Source: Rhodanobacteraceae bacterium (GTDB lineage: Bacteria; Pseudomonadota; Gammaproteobacteria; Xanthomonadales; Rhodanobacteraceae). From it: DNA of 64,000 nucleotides. Position 1 is the first letter of the stretch. Every line of letters begins with the position of its first letter. Positions 37,673 to 47,198 of the stretch are shown here, one piece after another. The stretch is taken from the NCBI GenBank assembly GCA_003142815.1, contig PLNP01000045.1, positions 1 to 64,000 of the forward strand. The letters are read 5' to 3'. The notes beneath the pieces were generated by a model. That model saw only the letters and a program-made list of their open reading frames with translations. It had not been told where the DNA came from and ran no database searches. The translations under genes and the position numbers were made by a program.

Positions 37673-37951
37673 CTATAGGCTGGCGCTATTGCGGCGCACG
37701 AGGTGATAGACCACGAGCAGGATGATCGCGCCGATCACCGAGCCCACGAAGCCGGCGCTCTGGCCGGGCTGGTACCAGTGGAATTCCTTGCCGAGCCAGG
37801 TCGCCACGAACGATCCGATGATGCCGATGACCGCGGTGATGATGAAACCACCGGGATTGCGGCCGGGCGTCAGAAACTTGGCGATGATGCCGACGATCAG
37901 GCCGATGATGAACGTCATGAAGATGCCGTGGGTACCGCCGAATACTTCCAT
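37673..37951 (-). CDS. GlsB/YeaQ/YmgE family stress membrane protein
   Basis: 92 residues from ATG at 37951; MTFIIG eleven residues later is an alternative start that would fit the 80-residue family size better. Three hydrophobic segments: FIIGLIVGIIAKFL, FIITAVIGIIGSFVATWLG and FVGSVIGAIILLVVYHL. GLIVGIIAKFLTPGRNPGG is the family signature. These proteins are induced by stress; function is not known. Confidence 0.88.
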   Translation of the reverse strand: MEVFGGTHGIFMTFIIGLIVGIIAKFLTPGRNPGGFIITAVIGIIGSFVATWLGKEFHWYQPGQSAGFVGSVIGAIILLVVYHLVRRNSASL

Positions 37952-38271
37952 TGCGAATCTCCTCGGTTGGTTGGAAACACGGTTGGCGACGTCCGTCGCT
38001 TCACGCAAGTGCGGTTCAACACTGCTCTCGTCGTTCCGGCGCGAGGCGAAACCCAGGGTCTTCGGTGGGTTGCAAAGGCGCTGGGTCCCGGCGTTCGACG
38101 GGATGACGATCTGATCCAACAGTGCGCGGCTCTGACCGGATCTTGCACCGCCCACGTTGCAATTTTGCGCGTTCGCGTGCGCCGATGCGAGAGCGCCGCC
38201 GCGCGCCGGGCCGAAACGGCGCTGTGATAAACTTGTGGGTCTTCGCAAGCTAATTCCGCACGAGGATTTCC
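37952..38271. other. Intergenic gap with ITR-type repeat
   Basis: 320 bases between divergent genes. It holds the repeat at 38029-38109. The end carries GAGGA, the ribosome site of the aminotransferase gene. No gene seen. Confidence 0.5.
38029..38109. repeat. Dispersed repeat with CGTCRTTCCGGCG ends
   Basis: It begins CGTCGTTCCGGCG and ends CGACGGGATGACG, imperfect inverted ends, with CCAGGGTCTTCGG inside. The same ends occur at 40625-40652, 52213-52320, 57179-57296 and 62374-62458, so this is one family of small mobile-like intergenic repeats (MITE-like or REP-like). No coding capacity. Confidence 0.7.
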
Positions 38272-39468
38272 ATGCTGCTTCTCGCCGCGCGCATGAGCCG
38301 CGCCAAGCCCAGTGCGATCATGGCGGTCGCCGACAAGGCCAGGAAACTCAAGGCCGAAGGTCGCGACATCATCAGTTTCTCGATTGGCGTTCCGAATTTC
38401 CTGCCCGGTGAGCACGTCTATGCCGCGGTTCGCGATGCGCTCACGAAGGACAGCGGCAGTTACGGTTCCAACCGCGGGTCCGATGCGTTGCTCGACGCGT
38501 TCCTCAAGCATCTTGAAGACGCTGGCCTCGGCGGTTACACGCGCAAGAACGTCGCGACCGGCATCGGCGCCAAGCACGTGCTCTACAACCTCGCCGGAGT
38601 GCTGCTCGATCCAGGCGACACCATCGCGTTCACGGTGCCGTATTGGGCCAGCTACATGGACATCGCCGACATCGTCGATGCGAAGGTGCGTCTGCTGCCG
38701 TGCCCGGCGAGCCAGAACTACAAGTTGACGCCGGCCCAGCTCGACGGGGCGCTCGCCGGCGTCAAGGTGTTCCTGTTCAACAATCCCTCGAACCCGACCG
38801 GCATGGTCTACAGCAAGGACGAGATCGCCGCGCTGGCAGACGTTCTGGTGAAGCATCCCGACGTCTGGATCATCTGCGACGACATCTACAACCGGATGAT
38901 TTTCGACGGGGTCGGCTACCACAACTTCGTGCAGGCACGGCCGGAGTTGCGCGCTCGCGTGATCCAGGTCGATTCGTTGTCCAAGACCTATGGCATGCCG
39001 GGCTGGCGCGTTGGTTTCATGTGTGGGCCGGAAAGCGTCGCGCAGGCGATCGTCACGCTCAATTCCAACCACATCACGAATCTTCCCGAGGTCGTCACCG
39101 CGGCCGCAGTCGCCGCGCTCTCCGGTCCACAGGACATCACCAAACAGAAATGTGCGGAGTTCCAGGCCAAGCGCGATCAGGTCATCGCGACGATGCGATC
39201 GATTCCCGGCGTCGTCTGTCCGTGCCCGCAAGGCGCGTTCTACGTGTTCCCGGATATTTCCTGCGCGTTCGGCAAGAGCCACGCTGGCAGGAAGATCAAT
39301 AACGACATCGATTTCTGCGCTGTGTTGCTCGAAGCGAAAGGCGTCGCTTGCGTGCCCGGTTCCGCGTTCGGCGATCCGAAGGCGCTGCGCATCTCCTACA
39401 CCTGTCCGACCGCGCAATTGGCGGAGGGGTTGAAGCGTTTCCGCGAATTTTTCGCCGAACTCGCTTGA
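38272..39468 (+). CDS. PLP-dependent aminotransferase (class I, aspartate aminotransferase-like)
   Basis: 398 residues; [17 protein letters not shown] seven codons later is a possible alternative start. Fold-type I signatures are [26 protein letters not shown], the [10 protein letters not shown] aspartate that binds the pyridine N, and [15 protein letters not shown] with the Schiff-base Lys238. Close to AspC/AspB of the class I family in which aspartate, aromatic or glutamate donors are used; exact substrate cannot be told. It precedes mdh, and together they link oxaloacetate and aspartate. Confidence 0.93.
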   Translation: MLLLAARMSRAKPSAIMAVADKARKLKAEGRDIISFSIGVPNFLPGEHVYAAVRDALTKDSGSYGSNRGSDALLDAFLKHLEDAGLGGYTRKNVATGIGAKHVLYNLAGVLLDPGDTIAFTVPYWASYMDIADIVDAKVRLLPCPASQNYKLTPAQLDGALAGVKVFLFNNPSNPTGMVYSKDEIAALADVLVKHPDVWIICDDIYNRMIFDGVGYHNFVQARPELRARVIQVDSLSKTYGMPGWRVGFMCGPESVAQAIVTLNSNHITNLPEVVTAAAVAALSGPQDITKQKCAEFQAKRDQVIATMRSIPGVVCPCPQGAFYVFPDISCAFGKSHAGRKINNDIDFCAVLLEAKGVACVPGSAFGDPKALRISYTCPTAQLAEGLKRFREFFAELA

Positions 39469-39480
39469 TCGAACGACGTC

Positions 39481-39561
39481 GGGTGGGACGCAGCCGCAGG
39501 CGAGTCCCACCTTCGTGATTCTTCTCGGTGGGGCTCGCGCCTTCGGCGCTGCGTCCCACCC
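39481..39561. repeat. 14-bp inverted repeat with nested arms before mdh
   Basis: GGGTGGGACGCAGC (39481-39494) and GCTGCGTCCCACCC (39548-39561) are perfect reverse complements. Inside them GCGAGTCCCACC and GGTGGGGCTCGC form a second, near-perfect pair. The element sits 13 bases after the aminotransferase stop and 34 bases before the mdh ATG and may serve as terminator or attenuator. Confidence 0.8.
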
Positions 39562-39595
39562 TACGCAAGTTATGAAATCCGTAAGGAGTCTGACA

Positions 39596-40582
39596 ATGAA
39601 AGCCCCCGTTCGTGTTGCCGTGACCGGCGCCGCCGGCCAGATCGGTTACGCCCTGTTGTTCCGCATCGCCGCCGGCGACATGCTCGGCCCCGATCAGCCG
39701 GTGATCCTGCATTTGCTCGAAATCACGCCGGCGCTGGTTGCGCTGCAAGGCGTGGTGATGGAACTCAACGACTGCGCGTTGCCGACGCTCGCCGGTGTCG
39801 TCGCGACCGACGATGTCAATGTCGCGTTCAAGGACGTCGACTATGCGCTGCTGGTCGGCGCGCGCCCGCGCGGACCGGGCATGGAACGCAAGGATCTGCT
39901 CGAAGCCAACGGCGCGATTTTCGCGCCACAGGGCAAGGCGCTCAGCGATCATGCGAAACGCGACGTCAAGGTGCTCGTCGTCGGCAACCCGGCCAACACG
40001 AACGCGTTGATCGCGCAGCAGAACGCACCAAAGCTCGACCCGGGCTGCTTCACCGCGATGGTGCGCCTCGACCACAACCGCGCGCTCTCGCAGCTCGCCG
40101 AGAAGACCGGCGCTCACACCACCGACATCAAGCGCATGACGATCTGGGGCAACCACTCGTCAACCCAGTATCCGGATATCCATCACGCAAGCGTGAAGGG
40201 CAACGCCGCGACCGATCTCGTCGACACCGCTTGGTACAAGGACACGTTCATCCCGACCGTGCAGCAGCGTGGCGCCGCGATCATCAAGGCGCGCGGCGCG
40301 TCGTCGGCCGCATCCGCCGCTTCTGCCGCGATCGACCATATGCGCTCGTGGGCGTTCGGCACCGCCGAGGGCGACTGGATTTCGATGGGCATCCCGTCTG
40401 ATGGCTCCTACGGCATCGCGCCCGGCGTGATCTACGGCTATCCGGTCACGATCAAGAATGGCAAATACCAGATCGTGCAGGGCCTCGAGATCAACGCGTT
40501 CTCGCGCGAGCGTATGGACGCGACCGCCAAGGAATTGCGCGAGGAACGTGCCGGCGTCGAGCACCTGTTCGCGAAGCGCTGA
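39596..40582 (+). CDS. mdh: Malate dehydrogenase
   Basis: 328 residues from ATG 39596, the size of the lactate dehydrogenase-like MDH type 2 used by xanthomonads and actinobacteria, not the 312-residue enterobacterial form. [19 protein letters not shown] is the NAD-binding loop, [17 protein letters not shown] carries the substrate Arg, [13 protein letters not shown] follows, and [12 protein letters not shown] contains the catalytic His. It oxidises malate to oxaloacetate in the TCA cycle. GTAAGGAG provides the ribosome site. A longer frame to 39515 covers the repeat and was rejected. Confidence 0.96.
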   Translation: MKAPVRVAVTGAAGQIGYALLFRIAAGDMLGPDQPVILHLLEITPALVALQGVVMELNDCALPTLAGVVATDDVNVAFKDVDYALLVGARPRGPGMERKDLLEANGAIFAPQGKALSDHAKRDVKVLVVGNPANTNALIAQQNAPKLDPGCFTAMVRLDHNRALSQLAEKTGAHTTDIKRMTIWGNHSSTQYPDIHHASVKGNAATDLVDTAWYKDTFIPTVQQRGAAIIKARGASSAASAASAAIDHMRSWAFGTAEGDWISMGIPSDGSYGIAPGVIYGYPVTIKNGKYQIVQGLEINAFSRERMDATAKELREERAGVEHLFAKR

Positions 40583-40624
40583 CGGCTTGCTTCACCCAAT
40601 TGCTGAAGCGGGTCACTTCCTTTT

Positions 40625-40652
40625 CGTCATTCCGGCGTTCGCCGGGATGACG
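40625..40652. repeat. Short hairpin repeat after mdh
   Basis: CGTCATTCCGGCG-TT-CGCCGGGATGACG forms a 13-bp stem with one G-T pair and a 2-base loop. It is the minimal form of the dispersed family seen at 38029 and 52213 and likely closes the mdh transcript. Confidence 0.75.
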
Positions 40653-40697
40653 GATTGTTGAGACATTTCTTCGATCGAAAGCCATCACGGAGTTCCG

Positions 40698-42770
40698 ATG
40701 AACAAGATCGCCGTCCCCCTGTTTCTCGCTCTCGCCACCAGCGTCAGCGCCCTCGCGGGCGAAGGCATGTGGACGCCGGACAGCCTGCCGAAGGCGCAAA
40801 TCCAGACGCAGTACGGCTTCACGCCGGATGCGAAGTGGACCGGGCGCGTGCAGCGTGCCGCGGTGCGCCTCGCCGGCGGTTGCTCGGGTTCGTTCGTGTC
40901 GCCGAACGGCCTCGTGCTGACCAATCACCATTGCGTCAACTCCTGCGTGCAGCAGCTGTCGACCGCCGACAAGGACTTCATCAAGACCGGCTTTCTCGCC
41001 AAGGACGACAAGGACGAGATCAAGTGCCCGGAGATCGAGCTGAACCGTCTGGATCAGATCACCCATGTCACCGCGCGCGTGAAGAAGGCGACCGAGGGCA
41101 AGAGCAGCGAGGATTACGGCCGCGCCGAGAAGGCGGTGAAGTCAGACATCGAGAAGGAATGCGTCGGCAACGACAGCGAGACTACGCGCTGCGACGTGGT
41201 CGACCTGTACCACGGCGGCGTCTACGACGTTTACAAGTACCATCGTTTCCAGGACGTGCGCCTGGTGTTCGCGCCGGAACTCGCGATGGCGTTCTTCGGC
41301 GGCGATCCGGACAACTTCAACTTTCCGCGCTATGACCTCGACATGGGCGTGTTGCGCGCCTACGAGAACGGCAAGCCGGCCAAGGTCGCCGATTATTTCC
41401 CGTTCTCGAAGAATGGCGCCGACGCAGGCGAATTGGCGATTATCGTTGGCAACCCCGGTGGCACCGATCGCCAGCTAACGATCGCCCAGCTCGAATCGAC
41501 ACGCGATCTCGACCTGATTCCGACACTGTTCCTGTTCGCCGAACGGCGCGGCCTGACCGAGCAGTTCCGCAGCGAGAGCGACGAGCACTGGCGCATCGCC
41601 CAGAACGACCTGTTCGGCATCGAGAATTCGTACAAGGCGCTGCGCGGACGACTCGAAGCGCTGCAGGATCCGGCCGTATTCGCGCTCAAGCGCAAGCAGG
41701 AAGCGGAACTGCGTGATTTCGTCAACGCCGATCCGGCACGCAAGGCGAAGTACGGCGCGGCCTGGGACGAGATCGCCAGGGCGCTCGGCACGTACCGCAA
41801 CATCGAGACGCGCTACAAGTTCATCGAGTACGGCCGTGGCATCGGCTCGAAGTATTTCGACTACGCACGCGCGCTGGTGCGCGGTGCAGCCGAGCGTGGC
41901 AAGCCGAATGCGGAGCGTCTGCGCGAATACACCGAATCGAAACTGCCGAGCGTGACTCAGCATCTGTTCTCGACCGCGCCGGTCTACCCGGACTACGAGA
42001 AGGTCAAGCTCGCCTGGTCACTGACGAAACTTCGCGAATGGCTCGGCGCCGATGATGCGTTCGTCAAGCAGGTGCTCGGCAAGGAGTCGCCTGAAATGCT
42101 GGCGAAGAAACTTGTCGACGGTACCCAGCTCGGCGACCCGGCCGTGCGCAAGGCGCTCTGGGAAGGCGGCGCTGACGCGGTTGCGAAGTCGGACGATCCG
42201 TTCATCGTGCTCGCGCGCAATGTCGATCCGCAATCGCGCGCGATTCGCAAGCAGTACGAGGACCAGGTCGAATCGATCATCGACAAGAACTCGGAATTGA
42301 TCGCCGCGGCACGCTTCGAGAAATATGGCACCCGCGTGTATCCGGACGCGACGTTCACCGAGCGCTTCTCGTTCGGCGTGGTCAAGGGCTGGGACGAGAA
42401 GGGCGTGCCGGTGAAGCCGTTCACCGATATCGGCGGCGCGTTCGCGCATGCAACGGGTTCCTATCCGTTCGCGCTGCCCGAATCATGGCTGGCGGCGAAG
42501 GACAAATTGAACTTGCAGCAGCGCCTCGATTTCGTCACCACCAACGACATCATCGGCGGCAACTCCGGCAGCCCGGTGATCAACCGCAACGCCGAAGTCG
42601 TCGGTCTAGTCTTCGACGGCAACATCCATTCGCTCGGCGGTGACTACTGGTACGACGAACGCTTGAACCGCACCGTGGCGGTGCACAGTGGCGCGATCCT
42701 CGAGGCGCTGCGCAAGGTGTATCACGCCGATCGTCTGGCCGATGAGATCGAGGCGGCGCGCAAGCGCTGA
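40698..42770 (+). CDS. S46 family dipeptidyl peptidase (DPP7-like)
   Basis: 690 residues with a signal peptide (MNKIAVPLFLALATSVSALA, cleavage before GEG), so periplasmic or surface. Clan PA serine peptidase: catalytic His78 in LVLTNHHCV and Ser623 in GGNSGSPVINR. In the Porphyromonas DPP7/DPP11 pair specificity is set by Gly or Arg 18 residues after the serine; here Gly641 in VFDGN is found, which predicts DPP7-like cleavage after bulky hydrophobic residues and not DPP11-like Asp/Glu specificity. GDPDNFNFPRYDLDMG is the family core. It supports peptide use, typical for xanthomonads. Confidence 0.94.
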   Translation: MNKIAVPLFLALATSVSALAGEGMWTPDSLPKAQIQTQYGFTPDAKWTGRVQRAAVRLAGGCSGSFVSPNGLVLTNHHCVNSCVQQLSTADKDFIKTGFLAKDDKDEIKCPEIELNRLDQITHVTARVKKATEGKSSEDYGRAEKAVKSDIEKECVGNDSETTRCDVVDLYHGGVYDVYKYHRFQDVRLVFAPELAMAFFGGDPDNFNFPRYDLDMGVLRAYENGKPAKVADYFPFSKNGADAGELAIIVGNPGGTDRQLTIAQLESTRDLDLIPTLFLFAERRGLTEQFRSESDEHWRIAQNDLFGIENSYKALRGRLEALQDPAVFALKRKQEAELRDFVNADPARKAKYGAAWDEIARALGTYRNIETRYKFIEYGRGIGSKYFDYARALVRGAAERGKPNAERLREYTESKLPSVTQHLFSTAPVYPDYEKVKLAWSLTKLREWLGADDAFVKQVLGKESPEMLAKKLVDGTQLGDPAVRKALWEGGADAVAKSDDPFIVLARNVDPQSRAIRKQYEDQVESIIDKNSELIAAARFEKYGTRVYPDATFTERFSFGVVKGWDEKGVPVKPFTDIGGAFAHATGSYPFALPESWLAAKDKLNLQQRLDFVTTNDIIGGNSGSPVINRNAEVVGLVFDGNIHSLGGDYWYDERLNRTVAVHSGAILEALRKVYHADRLADEIEAARKR

Positions 42771-43104
42771 TCTGATCTGACGCCGTTGGTGGGCGCGGCG
42801 GTTGACGGCAGAACTGGCGCCGCTCGACGGGACGCGGCGTTCGGTCGAGAAGCCGGGGGCAGGGAATCGGCCCGGTGACGAACCGTTGGCCCCGCTCGAT
42901 GGGCAACCGGTCTGTGCCGCCTGCCGCGCGTGCCCGGCCAATGTCGACGCGCTCGCCGTGTCGTCATGGATGCGGTATTGACACCGAGGCTGTTGGAATG
43001 TCGAATGGCACGGGTTTTGCTGCGCCCGTCAGGTCCTATGCTTGCGCATCGTTCTTGCGCGGCATGTGTCCACAGCTGGTGGCCGCCTGCTTCCTTGGAG
43101 CGTC
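42771..43104. other. Intergenic gap before the c-di-GMP protein
   Basis: 334 bases with no convincing gene; short open frames on both strands show no family resemblance. TTGGAGCG just before 43105 is the ribosome site of the next gene. Confidence 0.4.
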
Positions 43105-46056
43105 ATGATCCATTCGCCTGCCGCCACGCTGTCGCTCGAATCGATCCAGCTCGAATGGATGACCCGGCTGATCGGGATGACCACGCCTGCAGAGATCGCG
43201 CAGGCCATCGTGGGATGGGCTCGCCTGCACCTCGGCTGCGAAGCGGTTCTGGTGATGTGGTCGGGCGATGATCCGGAGACATTCGAAAGCACGGCGGGGC
43301 GACCTCATCGCGACGATCTACGGCGGGCGAGCGCGTTTCTGGCCAGCGTAGAACAGTTTTCGATCGATGGCCCGCATGTCGCGATGCGCCTGCAGCAGGA
43401 ACGAGCCGTGCTGCTGCTGCAGTTCGAGCACGGGCAATCGCCGCTGCTGTTGGTCGAGTCGATCGGGCCATGCCTGCAGCTGGCTGGTTTGCACTTGCAG
43501 CGTGCGCTGAAGCTGGCCGATCTGCACCATGCGCACAACCAGCTGGAGCGTTCGGAAACGCTGCAGCGCGCATTGTTCGCGATTTCGGATCTGGCTGGGT
43601 CCGATCGTGACATGCCCGACCTGCTGCGCGGCATCCATGCGATCGTCAGCACGCTGATGTATGCCGAGAACTTCTTCATCGTGCGGCACGACGCCGAGCG
43701 CGACAGCCTGCGCTTTCTGTATTACGCCGATGTCGAGGACACCGAGGGGCCAAATACTGCGCAGGACATTCCGATGCGCAGCCGGGAACACACCTTGACT
43801 TGGTACCTGATTGTCGATGGCAAGGCACTGATGGGCAGCGCCGAGCAGCTGCAACGGCAGGTATCGGGCCCGTTGGTCGCGGCTGGTCTGGACAGCATCG
43901 ACTGGCTCGGCGTGCCGATGCTGCATAACGGCAAGATCCATGGGGCGCTGGTGGTGCAGAGTTATCGGGAGGACATCGGCTTCACGGTCGAAGACCGCGC
44001 GCTGCTGGAGTTCGTCGGCAGCCACATCCTCACCGCGCTGGAGCGCAAGCAGAGCAAGGACGAACTGGAGCAGCAGGTACGTCTGCGCACGCTCGAACTT
44101 GCCGAGGCCAATCGCGGGCTGCAGCAGAAAGTGCTGGAGCGCCAGCGCGCCGAGCGCCTGCAGGTGGCGTTGTTCCATATCGCGCAACTGGCCACCGCCG
44201 ATATCGACGAGAGCGAGTTCTACGAGCGCGTGCATGCGGTGGTCGGCGAGCTGATCAACGCGGAGAATTTCTTCATTGCACTGCTCTCCGATGACCGGCG
44301 GATTCTCGGCTTTCCGTATTATGTGGATGCCGGCGTGCGGCGCACCATGTCGCGTGAACTGGGACGCGGCCTGAGCGAGTACGTGTTGCGCCACGGCGAA
44401 CCACTGCTCGGCGGACAGGCGCGGATTGACGAGCTGGCTCGCGATGGCGAAGTCGATCTGCAGTGCATCGGCAGGCCGACCGTGTGCTGGCTCGGTGTGC
44501 CGCTGTGGGTCGACGAACAGGTCATCGGGCTGGTGGTGATGCAGAGCTACACCGACGCGGTGATCTATGGCCCGGCCGACCAGGAGCTGCTGAGTTTCGT
44601 CGCGCTGCAGATCGCCAACAGCATCCATCGGCGGCGTTCGGCCGTCTCGCTGCAGCGCGCCTATGCTGAACTCGAACATCGGGTGGCGGAGCGCACGCAG
44701 GAGCTGCGCGAACAGATCCTGCAGCGCGAACGTATCCAGGATCAGCTCAAGCACCAGGTCATGCACGACGCCCTGACCGGCTTGCCGAATCGCGGCTTTC
44801 TGCGCGACCGGTTGGAGCGGGTGCTGGCGTCGCTGCAGCGCGAACCAGGTCGGCGTTGCGCGCTGCTGTATCTGGATATCGATCGCTTCAAGGTGATCAA
44901 CGACAGCCTCGGCCATCTGGCTGGCGACGAAATGCTGAAGGAGGTCGCCCGCCGCCTGCTCAACTGCGTGCGCGATCCGGACATGGTGGCGCGCCTGGCG
45001 GGCGATGAGTTCGCGATCCTGCTGGAGGATGTGGAAACTCCGGAAGCTGCGCAGGGTGTGGCGCAACGTGTGCTGGAAACGCTGGGGCGGCCGCTGCAGG
45101 TGGCCGGCAGGGAACTGCAGCCCTCGGTGAGCATAGGCATCGCGATCGGCGATAACAGCTACACGATGGCCGATGAAGTTGTGCGTGATGCCGACCTTGC
45201 GCTCTACCGCGCCAAGGGACTGGGCCGCAAGCGCTTCGAGCTGTTCGACGAAACGCTGGCCAAGAACGTCGTCGACGAGCTGACGATGGAAGGCGAGCTG
45301 CGCCATGCGCTGCAGTACGACGAGTTCGAGCCGCATTTCCAGCCGGTGTGCCGGCTCGACAATGGCGACGTCGTGGGCTACGAGGCGCTGCTGCGCTGGA
45401 ACCACCCGCTGGACGGGGTTATCGGGCCGGCCGGCTTCCTCAAGGTCGCGCAGGACAGCGGTCACATCGAGGCGATCGACTGGCGATTGTTCGAACTGGG
45501 CTGCCGAGCGATGTCGCAGCTGTGCGATCGCGACATGTTCCTCACGATCAATGTCTCGGCCCTGCACCTGCGACACGTGGAATTCGACAAACGGCTGGTA
45601 CGGCTGCTCGAAACTACCGGGGTGTCGCCGGAACGGCTGATCATCGAAGTGACCGAAAGATCATTGCTCGACGACCCCGATCGCGTGCGCGCGACACTCG
45701 ATCGGCTGCGCATGGCCGGCGTTGGCGCAGCGCTGGACGATTTCGGAACTGGTTACTCTTCCCTCAGCTATCTGCATTCGCTGCCGCTGCGCATGCTGAA
45801 GATCGATCGCGCGTTCGTGCACGCGCTCGATGACGGCATGCACGCCACAACCAGCACGGTCGTGGCGGCGATCCTCGCCCTGGCACGCGCTCTGGACATC
45901 CAGGGGGTCGCCGAAGGCATCGAGACGCCGGCCCAGCGCGCGGCGTTGTTGACGATGGGTTGTGAATTCGGCCAAGGTTACCTGCTCGGGCGGCCGGCGC
46001 CGATCGGGCAGTGGGCGTCGGCGAAGCGACCGATTGCGAGCTGCGTCGCCACATGA
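43105..46056 (+). CDS. GAF-GGDEF-EAL cyclic di-GMP protein
   Basis: 983 residues from ATG 43105; the 21-codon upstream extension to 43042 has no ribosome site. No transmembrane segment is seen. Residues about 10-145, 165-320 and 365-525 look like three GAF-type sensor domains (the last two repeat YAENFFIV / NAENFFIA and WLGVPM / WLGVPL), joined by coiled coils (about 320-365 and 525-560). The GGDEF domain has RLAGDEFAIL: Gly1 of the motif is Ala632, but the Asp-Glu pair and the inhibitory RxxD (RDPD, five residues upstream) are intact. The EAL domain shows EAL at 760-762, INVSA, EVTERSLL, LDDFGTGYSSL, KIDRAF and AEGIET, a full phosphodiesterase set. It may therefore make and break c-di-GMP, with phosphodiesterase activity the safer guess. 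Confidence 0.94.
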   Translation: MIHSPAATLSLESIQLEWMTRLIGMTTPAEIAQAIVGWARLHLGCEAVLVMWSGDDPETFESTAGRPHRDDLRRASAFLASVEQFSIDGPHVAMRLQQERAVLLLQFEHGQSPLLLVESIGPCLQLAGLHLQRALKLADLHHAHNQLERSETLQRALFAISDLAGSDRDMPDLLRGIHAIVSTLMYAENFFIVRHDAERDSLRFLYYADVEDTEGPNTAQDIPMRSREHTLTWYLIVDGKALMGSAEQLQRQVSGPLVAAGLDSIDWLGVPMLHNGKIHGALVVQSYREDIGFTVEDRALLEFVGSHILTALERKQSKDELEQQVRLRTLELAEANRGLQQKVLERQRAERLQVALFHIAQLATADIDESEFYERVHAVVGELINAENFFIALLSDDRRILGFPYYVDAGVRRTMSRELGRGLSEYVLRHGEPLLGGQARIDELARDGEVDLQCIGRPTVCWLGVPLWVDEQVIGLVVMQSYTDAVIYGPADQELLSFVALQIANSIHRRRSAVSLQRAYAELEHRVAERTQELREQILQRERIQDQLKHQVMHDALTGLPNRGFLRDRLERVLASLQREPGRRCALLYLDIDRFKVINDSLGHLAGDEMLKEVARRLLNCVRDPDMVARLAGDEFAILLEDVETPEAAQGVAQRVLETLGRPLQVAGRELQPSVSIGIAIGDNSYTMADEVVRDADLALYRAKGLGRKRFELFDETLAKNVVDELTMEGELRHALQYDEFEPHFQPVCRLDNGDVVGYEALLRWNHPLDGVIGPAGFLKVAQDSGHIEAIDWRLFELGCRAMSQLCDRDMFLTINVSALHLRHVEFDKRLVRLLETTGVSPERLIIEVTERSLLDDPDRVRATLDRLRMAGVGAALDDFGTGYSSLSYLHSLPLRMLKIDRAFVHALDDGMHATTSTVVAAILALARALDIQGVAEGIETPAQRAALLTMGCEFGQGYLLGRPAPIGQWASAKRPIASCVAT

Positions 46057-46187
46057 TGCGGGGGCGTGCCGCGGAATGACCCCCGCGCCGTTCGGACGGG
46101 CGATGCGCAGTCGATCAGGATCCATCCGGGCACCACGAGGCGAAGCGGACCGGATCGGATAAAATCCCGCTTCTGCCTGGAGGATCC

Positions 46188-47081
46188 ATGAGCAAGATTG
46201 CATCTTTCGGCGCGCGCTTTCGTGCCGCCGTCGCCGAGGAACAACCGCTGCAGGTGGTCGGCACGATCACCGCGTATGCGGCGCTGATGGCGAAGCGCAC
46301 CGGTTTCCGCGCGATCTATCTGTCCGGTGGCGGCGTCGCCGCGAATTCGCTCGGCATGCCCGATCTCGGCATCAGCACGATGGAAGACGTGCTGACCGAC
46401 ATCCGCCGCATTACCGACGTCTGCGACCTGCCGTTGCTGGTCGACGTCGACACCGGCTGGGGCGGTGCGTTCAACATCGCGCGCACGGTACGCTCGCTGA
46501 TCAAGGCCGGTGCCGGCGCGCTGCATATCGAGGACCAGGTTGCCGCGAAGCGCTGCGGGCATCGCCCCGGCAAGGCGATCGTGCCGAAGGACGAGATGGT
46601 CGATCGCGTGAAGGCGGCGGTCGACGCGCGGACCGATCCTGGTTTCGTGATCATGGCACGCACCGACGCGATCGCGGTCGAAGGGCTGCAGCCGGCGATC
46701 GAGCGTGCGGTCGCCTGCGTCGAAGCCGGCGCCGACATGATCTTTCCCGAGGCAATCTACACGCTGGAGCAGTACCGCGAGTTCAAGGATGCGGTGAAGG
46801 TGCCGATCCTCGCCAACATCACCGAGTTCGGCCAGACCCCGCTGTTCACGACGGATGAACTGCGCTCGGCCGGCGTCGATATCGTGCTGTACTGCTGCGG
46901 CGCCTATCGCGCGATGAACAAGGCCGCGTTGAACTTCTACGAGACCGTGCGCCGCGACGGCACCCAGAAAGCCGCCGTGCCGACCATGCAGACGCGCGCG
47001 GAGTTGTACGATTTCCTCGGCTACCACGCTTACGAGCAGAAGCTCGATACGCTGTTCACCAGCGGCAACGCGGAAGACTGA
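46188..47081 (+). CDS. prpB: 2-methylisocitrate lyase
   Basis: 297 residues (E. coli PrpB 296). It splits 2-methylisocitrate into pyruvate and succinate, the last step of the methylcitrate cycle. [17 protein letters not shown] holds metal-binding acids, and the lid [12 protein letters not shown] has the catalytic Cys in the KRCGH motif that separates PrpB/isocitrate lyases from other superfamily members. TGGAGGA is the ribosome site. It is followed by prpC after 117 bases; no PrpR regulator lies nearby. Confidence 0.96.
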   Translation: MSKIASFGARFRAAVAEEQPLQVVGTITAYAALMAKRTGFRAIYLSGGGVAANSLGMPDLGISTMEDVLTDIRRITDVCDLPLLVDVDTGWGGAFNIARTVRSLIKAGAGALHIEDQVAAKRCGHRPGKAIVPKDEMVDRVKAAVDARTDPGFVIMARTDAIAVEGLQPAIERAVACVEAGADMIFPEAIYTLEQYREFKDAVKVPILANITEFGQTPLFTTDELRSAGVDIVLYCCGAYRAMNKAALNFYETVRRDGTQKAAVPTMQTRAELYDFLGYHAYEQKLDTLFTSGNAED

Positions 47082-47198
47082 AGCGGATTGGTCACGCCAT
47101 GTTCGCGACCGCCGAGTGGCGAAGCATTCACCGACTGAACTGGCAGCGACCAAGCCGGGCCGTGGGCCGCCGAGGCAAGGATCGAACTGGAGAAAACC

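Noticed and set aside
37915-39510. 531-codon minus-strand open frame opposite the aminotransferase
   Set aside because: Shadow overlapping an intergenic repeat; no motif.
43318-45576. 752-codon minus-strand open frame opposite the GGDEF-EAL gene
   Set aside because: Shadow; the + strand frame has complete motifs.
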